Of a DNA stretch of 64,000 nt, positions 53,777 to 61,076 are shown one piece after another. Numbering within the stretch: the stretch's first letter is position 1; the number at the start of each line of letters is the position of its first letter. The position numbers were made by a program, and so were the translations under genes. Under the pieces are notes generated by a model. That model had not been told where the DNA came from. It did no database searches and worked only from the letters and a program-made list of their open reading frames with translations. This DNA is from Aphanothece hegewaldii CCALA 016 (GTDB lineage: Bacteria; Cyanobacteriota; Cyanobacteriia; Cyanobacteriales; Microcystaceae): contig NZ_PXOH01000003.1 in assembly GCF_003007785.1 (NCBI RefSeq), positions 124,001 through 188,000 of the forward strand, read 5' to 3'.

Positions 53777-54553
53777 ATGGCAGTCACAACAGGGCAACTT
53801 AGACAATGGAAGCAAGACAAGCGCCCAATCATTACTCTAACCGCTTGGGATTATGCGATCGCACAAGTTTTAGATGAGGCTGAAGTAGACTTGATTTTGG
53901 TTGGAGATTCCCTAGCTATGTCTATTTTAGGTCATCAAACAACCTTACCGATTACTTTAGATGAAATGATCCATCATGCGTCTGCGGTGTATCGGGGTGT
54001 AAAACGGGCGTTAGTGGTGTGTGATTTGCCTTTTTTGAGTTATCAAGAAAGTACGACTCAAGCGATCCACTCAGCAGGACGAGTTTTAAAAGAAACGGGC
54101 GTTAGTGCGGTTAAACTAGAGGGAGGCTATCCTGCTATTGTCGAAACGATCGCCCAACTAACGGCTATTGGTATTCCTGTGATGGGACATATTGGGTTAA
54201 CGCCTCAATCTGTACATCGTTTAGGTTATCGACAACAGGGAAAAACACAAGAGGATGCTGATCGGATTTTCAATGAAGCGATCGCACTTTCTCAAGCGGG
54301 AGTTTTTTCGATTGTCTTAGAACATATTCCCAGTGATTTAGCTGCTATCATTACTGATAAATTACCCATTCCAACCATTGGTATCGGGGCGGGGAATCGT
54401 TGTGATGGACAGGTTTTAGTCACTGCTGACTTATTGGGATTAACGAAAAAACAGCCCCCCTTTGCGAAATCTTATGTTAATTTACGTGAAATTATTACCC
54501 AAGCCGTACACAATTATGCTAAGGAAGTTCAAGAAAAAAATTTCCCTCAATAA
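53777..54553 (+). CDS. panB: 3-methyl-2-oxobutanoate hydroxymethyltransferase
   Basis: This 258-residue enzyme makes ketopantoate from 2-oxoisovalerate and methylene-tetrahydrofolate, the first step of pantothenate synthesis. Conserved blocks are [35 protein letters not shown] (metal site), [26 protein letters not shown] and [21 protein letters not shown]. Length matches the family (about 260). Confidence 0.95.
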   Translation: MAVTTGQLRQWKQDKRPIITLTAWDYAIAQVLDEAEVDLILVGDSLAMSILGHQTTLPITLDEMIHHASAVYRGVKRALVVCDLPFLSYQESTTQAIHSAGRVLKETGVSAVKLEGGYPAIVETIAQLTAIGIPVMGHIGLTPQSVHRLGYRQQGKTQEDADRIFNEAIALSQAGVFSIVLEHIPSDLAAIITDKLPIPTIGIGAGNRCDGQVLVTADLLGLTKKQPPFAKSYVNLREIITQAVHNYAKEVQEKNFPQ

Positions 54554-54585
54554 GTTGCTTCCTCGGATACACCCAAAAAAGTCAT

Positions 54586-55362
54586 CTATGCTGCTGCTGT
54601 AATCGCTTCCTGACCGTGTGAACGCAGCAAATCCATTAATTCATCCTTATAATCGTGAAAAACGGTTTGACGCTTAATCTGACACGAGCGCTCTGGTAAA
54701 TTGACGACGATTTCCCGTCTGACGGTTCCAGGACGTGCGCCAAGGGCATAAATACGGTTAGATAAGAATACGGCTTCTTCAACATCATGGGTAATCATAA
54801 AGATGGTGATGTTAGTCCGTTTCCATAGATCTAACATAAAGTTGTGCATCGATTCTTTGGTATGAATATCCAATGCGCCAAAAGGTTCATCCATTAATAA
54901 TACCTTGGGTTCGGAGGCTAAAGCACGTGCGATCGCTGCTCGTTGTTTCATCCCTCCCGATAGTTCTTTTGATAAAGATTTAGCAAACTTAGATAAACCA
55001 ACTACATTAAGATAATAACTCGCTCTTTCCCGTCTTTCACGAGCGGGAATTCCCTGTAACTTGAGACCAAATTCTGTGTTTTCTTGAATATTCATCCAAG
55101 GATACAGTGTATAGTGTTGAAAGACCATGCCGCGATCGGGTCCTGGACCTGTTACGGGTTTTCCATCTATTTTGACATCTCCTGTTGTAGGCTGATCTAA
55201 TCCTGCTATTTGACGCAGTAGAGTCGATTTTCCTGATCCTGATGCACCCACTGCACAGATAAACTCTCCCTGTTCAATGTCCATGTTGATATCTTTGAGA
55301 ACGACGAGAGTTCCTTGTTTCGTTTCAAAATGCTTATGTAGGTTTGTAATTTTTAGATACAT
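54586..55362 (-). CDS. ABC transporter ATPase of the guanidine-locus importer (NrtD/SsuB/TauB family)
   Basis: The protein has 258 residues. Walker A GASGSGKSTLLRQIAGLD, signature LSKELSGGMKQRAAIARAL, Walker B VLLMDEPFGALD and switch His MITHDVEEA are all present. The closest families import nitrate, sulfonates, taurine or cyanate. Here it follows the permease and binding-protein genes downstream of gdmH, so guanidine or a related nitrogen compound is the likely substrate. It converges with panB. Confidence 0.85.
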   Translation of the reverse strand: MYLKITNLHKHFETKQGTLVVLKDINMDIEQGEFICAVGASGSGKSTLLRQIAGLDQPTTGDVKIDGKPVTGPGPDRGMVFQHYTLYPWMNIQENTEFGLKLQGIPARERRERASYYLNVVGLSKFAKSLSKELSGGMKQRAAIARALASEPKVLLMDEPFGALDIHTKESMHNFMLDLWKRTNITIFMITHDVEEAVFLSNRIYALGARPGTVRREIVVNLPERSCQIKRQTVFHDYKDELMDLLRSHGQEAITAAA

Positions 55363-55437
55363 CTTTTCAATTCCATCCTAAAGATACTGTTAATTTTGGG
55401 GGATTTGTGCTATGCAAATTGTGTTTTAAATCACTAA

Positions 55438-56286
55438 TTAGCGTTTTTGACTCGACCATTTACAAGTGACTCTGAGAAGATATTGGAATAAAAGGTCAAA
55501 ACACAAACCAATAACCCCAATGACAATTAATCCAACAAAGATTTCATCGGTTCTTAAAAAACGTCCCGCGACACTAATTCGACGACCTAAACCTTCAGTG
55601 GATGCGATTAATTCTGATACAATCACTAATTGCCAAGCTGCTGCTAAGTTAATTCGACAAGCGTCAATAATACCGGGTAAAACGTGGGGAAAAATAACCT
55701 GAGTTAATGTCTGCCAACGATTCCCACCTAAAATATAAGTGGCTTCGATTAAATCTTTTGGGACAAATTTAACGGTATCCATTACCATCAGTGAATTAAA
55801 GAAGAAAACTCCAAGAAAAATCAACATGATTTTTGGTTCTTCCCCAATCCCTAAATATAGAATTAATAAGGGAATAAAAGCGGGTGCGGGCATATAACGC
55901 ATTAAGCCGAAAAGTGGTTCTAAGAGAGCGCGAATACTCGGAAAACTCCCCATTAATACCCCAACTGGAATAGAAAGCAACGAGGCAAAAATAAAGCCCA
56001 CGCCAACCCGCCACAAACTCGCTACCGTATCTTTTAATAGTTCTCTTGTACTCCAAAGTCGGCCAAATGCGTCTAGGACTTTTGCAGGTGAAGGGAGAAA
56101 TTTCGGGTCAATATTACCAAAGGTTGTGACGAGCCACCACAATAATAAAGGGAGTGCGATCGATGTAATGGTTAAAACAGTATAAAGGGGTTTAGGAATA
56201 TCTTCGGCTAATCGCCAGAAAACACTCGGTTGTAAATTATTGTTACGAGGTGGTGTTTTTGTGGTCAATTCTGTGCTTTGTGTCAT
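55438..56286 (-). CDS. ABC transporter permease of the guanidine-locus importer
   Basis: This 282-residue inner-membrane protein has about six membrane segments and the BPD_transp_1 EAA loop (VPKDLIEATYILGGNRWQTL, then FPHVLPGIIDACRI). The family is the SsuC/TauC/NrtB group. It is 29 bases after the binding-protein gene and 75 bases before the ATPase gene. Confidence 0.85.
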   Translation of the reverse strand: MTQSTELTTKTPPRNNNLQPSVFWRLAEDIPKPLYTVLTITSIALPLLLWWLVTTFGNIDPKFLPSPAKVLDAFGRLWSTRELLKDTVASLWRVGVGFIFASLLSIPVGVLMGSFPSIRALLEPLFGLMRYMPAPAFIPLLILYLGIGEEPKIMLIFLGVFFFNSLMVMDTVKFVPKDLIEATYILGGNRWQTLTQVIFPHVLPGIIDACRINLAAAWQLVIVSELIASTEGLGRRISVAGRFLRTDEIFVGLIVIGVIGLCFDLLFQYLLRVTCKWSSQKR

Positions 56287-56315
56287 GTTCGGTTCTCCAA
56301 AAGGGAATAATGTTT

Positions 56316-57362
56316 TTACGATTTGTATTTTTCGGCGTATGCTTTAACAAAGCGATCGTCAAATAATTTACTTGTATCGGGTTCATTTTGGGCTAAACCC
56401 ACTTCAACCAAAAACTCGCCCAGTTTTTCGGCTGCATAGTGCAAAGAAGTCATATCATTACCAGGGACAAAAGCTTTAAGATTTTCGTCTATAGTAAATA
56501 GCTTCGTTCCATCGGCATATTGTTGATATTCCGCAACCGAAACACCCGCCCGTCTGGCCATAATTTCAGTTGCTCTTTCTGGGTTTTTCTGGATAGTTTC
56601 TAGAGTGGCAAACCAAGAATCTACTAAAGCTTGTACTTTTTCGGGGTTTTCTTCGATATATTTACGATTAAAAACCAAATGATCGGAAATTGAGCCTGGA
56701 AAGTCTTTAGAGCTAAATAATTCTTTACTTCCAGGACGTTTTAAAGCTTGGGTGGTAAAGGGGGCAAAAACGGCGACTGCATCAACTTGTCCACCGACAA
56801 AAGCAGAAGCAGCTTTACCAGTTTCGAGAGGCACAAACTGAATATCTTTTGGAGACATCCCCGCTTGTTTGAGTCCCAGTAATAAGAGAAAATGATCAAC
56901 GGTTCCTTCTTCGGCGGCGACTTTTTTTCCTTTAAGATCCTGAACCGAGTTGATGCCTTCACGGACAATTACTTTATCGTTTCCCGTTGAGTTATCATTC
57001 ACTAAGACAACTACTTGGTCAGCACCACCAACAACCGAACTGACTGTATCTCCCAATGTTTGGCTATTAGCATCTATTTGTCCTGCTGTCAAGGTACTTA
57101 TTGATTCTAAATAACCATCAAACCATTTTAGATCGACTGGAACTCGTTGATCTTTAAAGATTCCTTTTTCTTTCGCCACTTGCCAGGGAAACCAGCCAGG
57201 CCATGCACTAAACCCCAAGCGAACCGCATCTACGCCCGCACTAGAAGCTATTTCATCTTCACTGGTGGTTTTAATATAAACGGCGGGATTCGTGCAAGCT
57301 ACTGTTAAAGATAAGGTAATCACGAAAAGTAAAATAGAAGATATTAGCGATCGATGTTTCAT
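56316..57362 (-). CDS. ABC transporter substrate-binding lipoprotein of the guanidine-locus importer
   Basis: This 348-residue protein has a lipoprotein signal ending LTVACTNP (Cys 23 acylated). The body is a type II periplasmic binding fold of the NMT1/SsuA/NrtA class: VRLGFSAWPGWFPWQVAKEKG, ISTLTAGQIDANSQTLGD, GKKVAAEEGTVDHFLLLLGL and FVGGQVDAVAVFAPF. Such proteins bind small anions, sulfonates or cations. Position next to a guanidine hydrolase operon argues for guanidine; ligand residues were not identified. About 430 bases of repeats separate it from the HypB-like gene, so it may have its own promoter. Confidence 0.8.
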   Translation of the reverse strand: MKHRSLISSILLFVITLSLTVACTNPAVYIKTTSEDEIASSAGVDAVRLGFSAWPGWFPWQVAKEKGIFKDQRVPVDLKWFDGYLESISTLTAGQIDANSQTLGDTVSSVVGGADQVVVLVNDNSTGNDKVIVREGINSVQDLKGKKVAAEEGTVDHFLLLLGLKQAGMSPKDIQFVPLETGKAASAFVGGQVDAVAVFAPFTTQALKRPGSKELFSSKDFPGSISDHLVFNRKYIEENPEKVQALVDSWFATLETIQKNPERATEIMARRAGVSVAEYQQYADGTKLFTIDENLKAFVPGNDMTSLHYAAEKLGEFLVEVGLAQNEPDTSKLFDDRFVKAYAEKYKS

Positions 57363-57418
57363 AGTTTTACATTGTAGAAATAGTCAAAATTAAGCGGATA
57401 AAAAGTCTGCTGTAATGA

Positions 57419-57525
57419 ATATTTGATTGGGCAATCATCAGAACCTTAATACACCAGTGAATGAATGATGGAAGATAAATATTTGATTGGGCAATCCGTT
57501 AGTACATTAATACACCAGTGAATGA
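57419..57525. repeat. 60-bp direct repeat unit in the guanidine locus
   Basis: ATATTTGATTGGGCAATC ... TTAATACACCAGTGAATGAAT occurs at 57419-57464 and again at 57479-57525, a period of 60 bases. The second unit runs into the composite palindrome element. Confidence 0.75.
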
Positions 57526-57692
57526 ATTCACTGTCTCATAGCTTAAGTCCATTAAAATGGACTAAAAACTCTTTATATTGAGTCGGTTTTAACAAGGGGC
57601 TGTGTTCGCCGTGCGACGGCGAACCTTGTACGCCCCGCCGACTGTAGAGACGCGCCATGGCGCGTCTCTACGAGACAGGGATTTTAATCCCT
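57511..57692. repeat. Composite multi-palindrome repeat, copy 2, with nested insertion
   Basis: Shared with 38574-38701: AGTGAATGAATTCACT (57517-57532), AGTCCATTAAAATGGACT (57546-57563), AGTCGGTTTTAAC (57581-57593) and CAGGGATTTTAATCCCTG (57675-57692). Between the last two is foreign sequence: a hairpin GTTCGCCGT-gcg-ACGGCGAAC (57604-57624) and the perfect palindrome at 57644-57671. This suggests one element inserted into another. Confidence 0.7.
57644..57671. repeat. Perfect 28-bp palindrome (GTAGAGACGCGCCA and its complement)
   Basis: The left arm GTAGAGACGCGCCA is followed directly by its exact reverse complement. Related copies are at 32240-32267, 19452-19479 and 37696-37722. Confidence 0.85.
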
Positions 57693-57756
57693 GGCATACT
57701 GGCATACTGGCATACTGGCATACTGGCGTAATGGCATACTGGCGTAATGGCATACT
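57693..57756. repeat. Tandem octamer array (GGCATACT x8 with variants)
   Basis: Eight consecutive 8-base units: GGCATACT four times, then GGCGTAAT, GGCATACT, GGCGTAAT, GGCATACT. It lies 40 bases after the HypB-like stop codon. Unit number is likely to vary by slippage. Confidence 0.85.
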
Positions 57757-57795
57757 AATCACTGATTGTTTATTCCTCCATTAGTCCCTGACGTA

Positions 57796-58506
57796 TTAAT
57801 TACTTACTAACCTCGAATAATGGTGGGTTGTTGCAGGATGATTCAGTTGAGAACTTACCCAACTAAACCACTCATCTAACCCTTCACCAGTCTTAGCCGA
57901 AACAGGAATAATAGTTACAGTTGGATTCATCTGACGTACATTACTAATAATGCGATTGAGATCAATTTCTAAGTAGGGGGCTAAGTCCATTTTGGTAATC
58001 AATAAACAGTCTGCTTCTTGAAACATCACGGGATATTTCAAAGGTTTATCTTCTCCTTCTGCAATACTGAGTAAAGCGACTTTCGCGTGTTCTCCAACTT
58101 CAAATTCAGCCGGACAAACCAAATTACCCACATTTTCGACGAAAACTAAATCAAAGTCTGATGGGTTATATTCGTGAGCGAGACGATGAATACCCCCTGC
58201 AACCATCTTAGAATCGAGGTGACAGGAACGACCCGTATTAATCGCAATCACAGGTACATCATATTGTCTTAAACGCTCTGCATCTAATTCTGTGGTCATA
58301 TCGCCTTCAATAACCGCAATTTTGACCTCATGGCTCAGTTTTTCGAGAGTACGTTCAAGTAATACGGTTTTTCCAGCACCAGGACTACTCATAATATTTA
58401 GACAAGTAATACCCCACTCGTCGAAATGTTCTCGGTTATGGTCGGCTCCTGCTTGGTTAGCATGAAGTAAATTTATGCCTAAAGCTGCGTCAAAGGTTTG
58501 GTGCAT
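57796..58506 (-). CDS. ghaB: HypB-like nickel-insertion GTPase for guanidine hydrolase (GhaB)
   Basis: This 236-residue protein is a HypB/UreG-family SIMIBI GTPase: P-loop [30 protein letters not shown], the nickel/zinc-site [32 protein letters not shown] and NKXD-like ITKMDLAPY. It lacks the His-rich N-terminus of some hydrogenase HypB proteins. In cyanobacteria a second hypA/hypB pair sits next to the nickel guanidine hydrolase and supports its maturation; no hydrogenase gene is in this window. It follows the HypA-like gene by 69 bases. Confidence 0.88.
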   Translation of the reverse strand: MHQTFDAALGINLLHANQAGADHNREHFDEWGITCLNIMSSPGAGKTVLLERTLEKLSHEVKIAVIEGDMTTELDAERLRQYDVPVIAINTGRSCHLDSKMVAGGIHRLAHEYNPSDFDLVFVENVGNLVCPAEFEVGEHAKVALLSIAEGEDKPLKYPVMFQEADCLLITKMDLAPYLEIDLNRIISNVRQMNPTVTIIPVSAKTGEGLDEWFSWVSSQLNHPATTHHYSRLVSN

Positions 58507-58575
58507 ATTAGCTTAAACTCCTTTTATCAAGGATTTGGATAGGGAAACGGGGGAGAGAGAGAAGAAAGACAAAAA

Positions 58576-58959
58576 TCACCGTAAAGAGCCTGTTTTTGCT
58601 TCAATTTCTGGCTGTATATATTCAATGCGATCGATTTTGAGTTCTCGACCTGAGCGAATATCTTCCATCGGCGATTGACATTTAGGACAAGCGTACTGTA
58701 TACCAATTTCAGGATAATATTCTTGTTGGCAACGGTGACAAAAGGCAATTAAAGGCGTTTCTTGAATGACCAGTTTTACCCCATCTAAAAAAGTGTTTTG
58801 GGTTTGGACTTCAAAAGCAAATTGCAAACTCGCCGGTTCTACACAAGTAAACTGTCCCACCGTAAGATAAATCTGTGTAATTTTGGGACGTTCTGGCTCT
58901 TGCTCCCACCAATCACGTACAGTAATGAGTAACGCCTTTGTCATGTCGGTTTCGTGCAT
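58576..58959 (-). CDS. ghaA: HypA-like nickel chaperone for guanidine hydrolase (GhaA)
   Basis: This 127-residue protein begins MHETDMTKALLITV, with the N-terminal Met-His-Glu nickel site of HypA (His2). The zinc domain CHRC-x13-17-CPKC at about 75-94 is complete. It would pass nickel to the hydrolase with the HypB-like GTPase. It starts 4 bases after the gdmH stop, so it is translationally coupled to it. Ordinary hydrogenase HypA is the alternative, but the neighbours argue against it. Confidence 0.88.
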   Translation of the reverse strand: MHETDMTKALLITVRDWWEQEPERPKITQIYLTVGQFTCVEPASLQFAFEVQTQNTFLDGVKLVIQETPLIAFCHRCQQEYYPEIGIQYACPKCQSPMEDIRSGRELKIDRIEYIQPEIEAKTGSLR

Positions 58960-58963
58960 GATT

Positions 58964-60157
58964 TTAAGTCCAAGCGATTAATTCTGGTTGTGCTTCTGGA
59001 TGAATGTAAGCGGGTTTTCGAGTGCGGGGTAATTGCCCTGATTTAACCAAATGCGCCATCGAATCGCAAATAACCCGTGTCGCCATCAAAGAAGTCATAT
59101 CACTAACGTCATAAGGGGGGGAAACTTCGACAACTTCGATTCCACAAACGGGAACTTTTCGGATAATTTTACCCAGTAAACCGAGGGCTTCACGAGGCAG
59201 TAAACCACCGGGTTCAGGCCAACCGGTGCCAGGAACAAATCCCGCATCGATACAATCAATATCGAAACTAATCCAGACACAATCTGTCCCATCTGTGGCG
59301 CGTTCAATAGCATAATCCGCCGCCGCATCTAAGCCCATTTCAGTAATATCAGTCACGGTTAAGATATTTGTTGCTCGTTCTCGACAGACTTTTACACCTT
59401 GTCGGGGGACTTGCCATCCGCCTATTCCCAGTTGTACTAAATTCTTAGCGGGGGCGTTTTTCATGTTGGTAGCATGAAACCAAGGACAAGTGTGCATCCG
59501 TTCGTCTAAATCGGTTTCTTGGGTGTCTACGTGTCGGTCAAAATGGATAATACCAACTTTTTTGTCTCCCAAATGGCGACAAATGCCGCGTACTGTGGGA
59601 AAACCGATCGAATGATCACCACCGAGTAGAATAGGAAATGCACCAGAATTAAAGATATGCGCTACGCCTTTAGAAATCTGGTCAAATGATTTCTCATTAT
59701 TACCCGGAATTGTGAAAACATCCCCGACATCACACATAGTAATCTGTTCGCGTAAATCTACTCCCATTTCAAAGTTATAGGGGGTATAAAGTGCCGAAAT
59801 ACGGCGAATTCCTTGGGGACCGAAACGAGTTCCAGGGCGATAAGTAGTTCCCGAATCATGGGGTATTCCAACAATAGCCACATCGTAGTTACCAACTTGA
59901 CGGACATCCTCTAAATAAGGAGCCTTCATAAAGGTGTTAATGCCTGCATAGTGGGGCAATTCACCACGAGAAAAAGTGGGAATAGTACGATCGATAATAC
60001 TATCAGCCGCTTCGAGTCCGTATTCTAGCCCTTTATTAACTTCTTGTTGCCAACCCGTCAAAGGCAGCCGATTTTCGAGTTCTAAGGCTCGTTCTGCTTC
60101 CGAGGAATGGCCGTTATTATTACCATTCGGGGGCATAAAAGAAGGATGCTCGCTCAT
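58964..60157 (-). CDS. gdmH: Nickel-dependent guanidine hydrolase (ureohydrolase family, often annotated agmatinase)
   Basis: I start at ATG 60157 (MSEHPSFMPPNG, 397 residues), which has AGGAG 7 bases upstream. The enzyme would split guanidine to urea and ammonium. It belongs to the arginase/agmatinase fold with ligands GGDHS (His182), FDRHVD (Asp207, His209, Asp211) and SFDIDCID (Asp299, Asp301). It departs from agmatinases: DRHVD instead of DAHxD, DAGFVPGTGWPEPGG instead of DPxxxPGTGTPEPGG (Trp313), and about 90 extra N-terminal residues. These features, the guanidine-I riboswitch in the leader and the adjacent HypA/HypB-like pair match the cyanobacterial GdmH operon, not polyamine synthesis. 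Confidence 0.9.
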   Translation of the reverse strand: MSEHPSFMPPNGNNNGHSSEAERALELENRLPLTGWQQEVNKGLEYGLEAADSIIDRTIPTFSRGELPHYAGINTFMKAPYLEDVRQVGNYDVAIVGIPHDSGTTYRPGTRFGPQGIRRISALYTPYNFEMGVDLREQITMCDVGDVFTIPGNNEKSFDQISKGVAHIFNSGAFPILLGGDHSIGFPTVRGICRHLGDKKVGIIHFDRHVDTQETDLDERMHTCPWFHATNMKNAPAKNLVQLGIGGWQVPRQGVKVCRERATNILTVTDITEMGLDAAADYAIERATDGTDCVWISFDIDCIDAGFVPGTGWPEPGGLLPREALGLLGKIIRKVPVCGIEVVEVSPPYDVSDMTSLMATRVICDSMAHLVKSGQLPRTRKPAYIHPEAQPELIAWT

Positions 60158-60197
60158 CTGTAAACTCCTGTAATGATGACAATACAAAGTATAGATG

Positions 60198-60237
60198 CAC
60201 AAAACCCCAAGAGAAATATCTTAGAGATTGTTTTGTG
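60198..60237 (-). promoter_or_regulatory. Hairpin between riboswitch aptamer and gdmH start
   Basis: On the minus strand CACAAAAC (60237-60230) can pair with GTTTTGTG (60205-60198) around a 24-base loop. It is a candidate expression platform, but there is no T run after it, so it is not a normal terminator; the ribosome binding site at 60165-60169 is 29 bases further on. Confidence 0.35.
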
Positions 60238-60248
60238 TCAATCTATGA

Positions 60249-60380
60249 TTTCTCCCGGGTTTTTTTCCCTCCGTGTAGCCACCTACAAGAGGACTCAAAT
60301 TTAATTAAGTCTAAATGCAATTTGATTAAGGTAGCTCGCCTCTCTCGGACCAGACGTTATTCACCGGAACCCTAGAGGCA
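60249..60380 (-). ncRNA. Guanidine-I riboswitch (ykkC class) in the gdmH leader
   Basis: On the minus strand the three conserved blocks of the ykkC guanidine-I aptamer occur in order: CCTCTAGGGTTCCGGTGA (60378-60361), GTCTGGTCCGAGAGAGG (60355-60339) and CACGGAGGGAAAAAAACCCG (60275-60256) followed by GGAGA. P1-type pairing can form between the flanks. It lies about 90 bases before the gdmH ATG. This RNA class binds guanidinium and switches on guanidine-handling genes. Confidence 0.93.
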
Positions 60381-60475
60381 ATATATTTAAATATATGGTA
60401 AGTTATTGAATTTAAAATAAAAATAGCAACTGTTGATCCAAGTAAATGTATAAAATATTACAAATCTCAGTTTGT

Positions 60476-60502
60476 GTAAGGATTTGAAGACCAAATCCCT
60501 AC
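60476..60502. repeat. GGGTTTGG/CCAAACCC-family palindrome, copy 7
   Basis: GTAAGGATTTG-aaga-CCAAATCCCTAC is a variant with A/T-changed arms like copy 4. It lies in the divergent gap between the gdmH riboswitch and psaC. The rest of that gap (60381-60688) contains no gene. Confidence 0.75.
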
Positions 60503-60637
60503 AGGCAGATTTAGGTAACTTAAATTTTTCAAGTATTGAAGCAAACAAAAACTGAGAAATCTCATATAAGTTCTGTAACGTATTTTGAAGTTATGTAGCT
60601 ATTTAAGAAGGGAAATTCTAACTGTGGGATAAATTAG

Positions 60638-60934
<297 letters not shown>

Positions 60935-60989
60935 GCACCGAGATTTCATTAGGCAATCATCCTGTTTTAAAGTCTTGGGACAAAATTCT

Positions 60990-61021
60990 AAAAAAGAGGG
61001 AAGATTATCCCTCTTTTCTAA
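60990..61021. terminator. Bidirectional terminator between psaC and malQ
   Basis: AAAAGAGGGA-agatta-TCCCTCTTTT is a perfect 10-bp stem with A run before and T run after, so it can end transcription from both psaC and the convergent malQ. Confidence 0.88.
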
Positions 61022-61076
61022 TTTATAGGGTATGGTTATTGTTCCCCTATCCCGATTTAGTTTGATTGAGTTTGAT

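Noticed and set aside
57693..57756. Tandem octamers as a CRISPR or coding repeat
   Set aside because: Units are contiguous without spacers and the 8-bp period does not keep a reading frame.
57796..58959. Hydrogenase maturation genes hypA and hypB
   Set aside because: No hydrogenase structural or other hyp genes are in the window; the pair is coupled to the guanidine hydrolase gene.
58964..60157. Reading this gene as agmatinase (speB) in polyamine synthesis, with speE nearby as support
   Set aside because: The metal and substrate motifs differ from agmatinase, a guanidine-I riboswitch controls it, and nickel chaperone genes follow. speE is more than 20 kb away in another unit.
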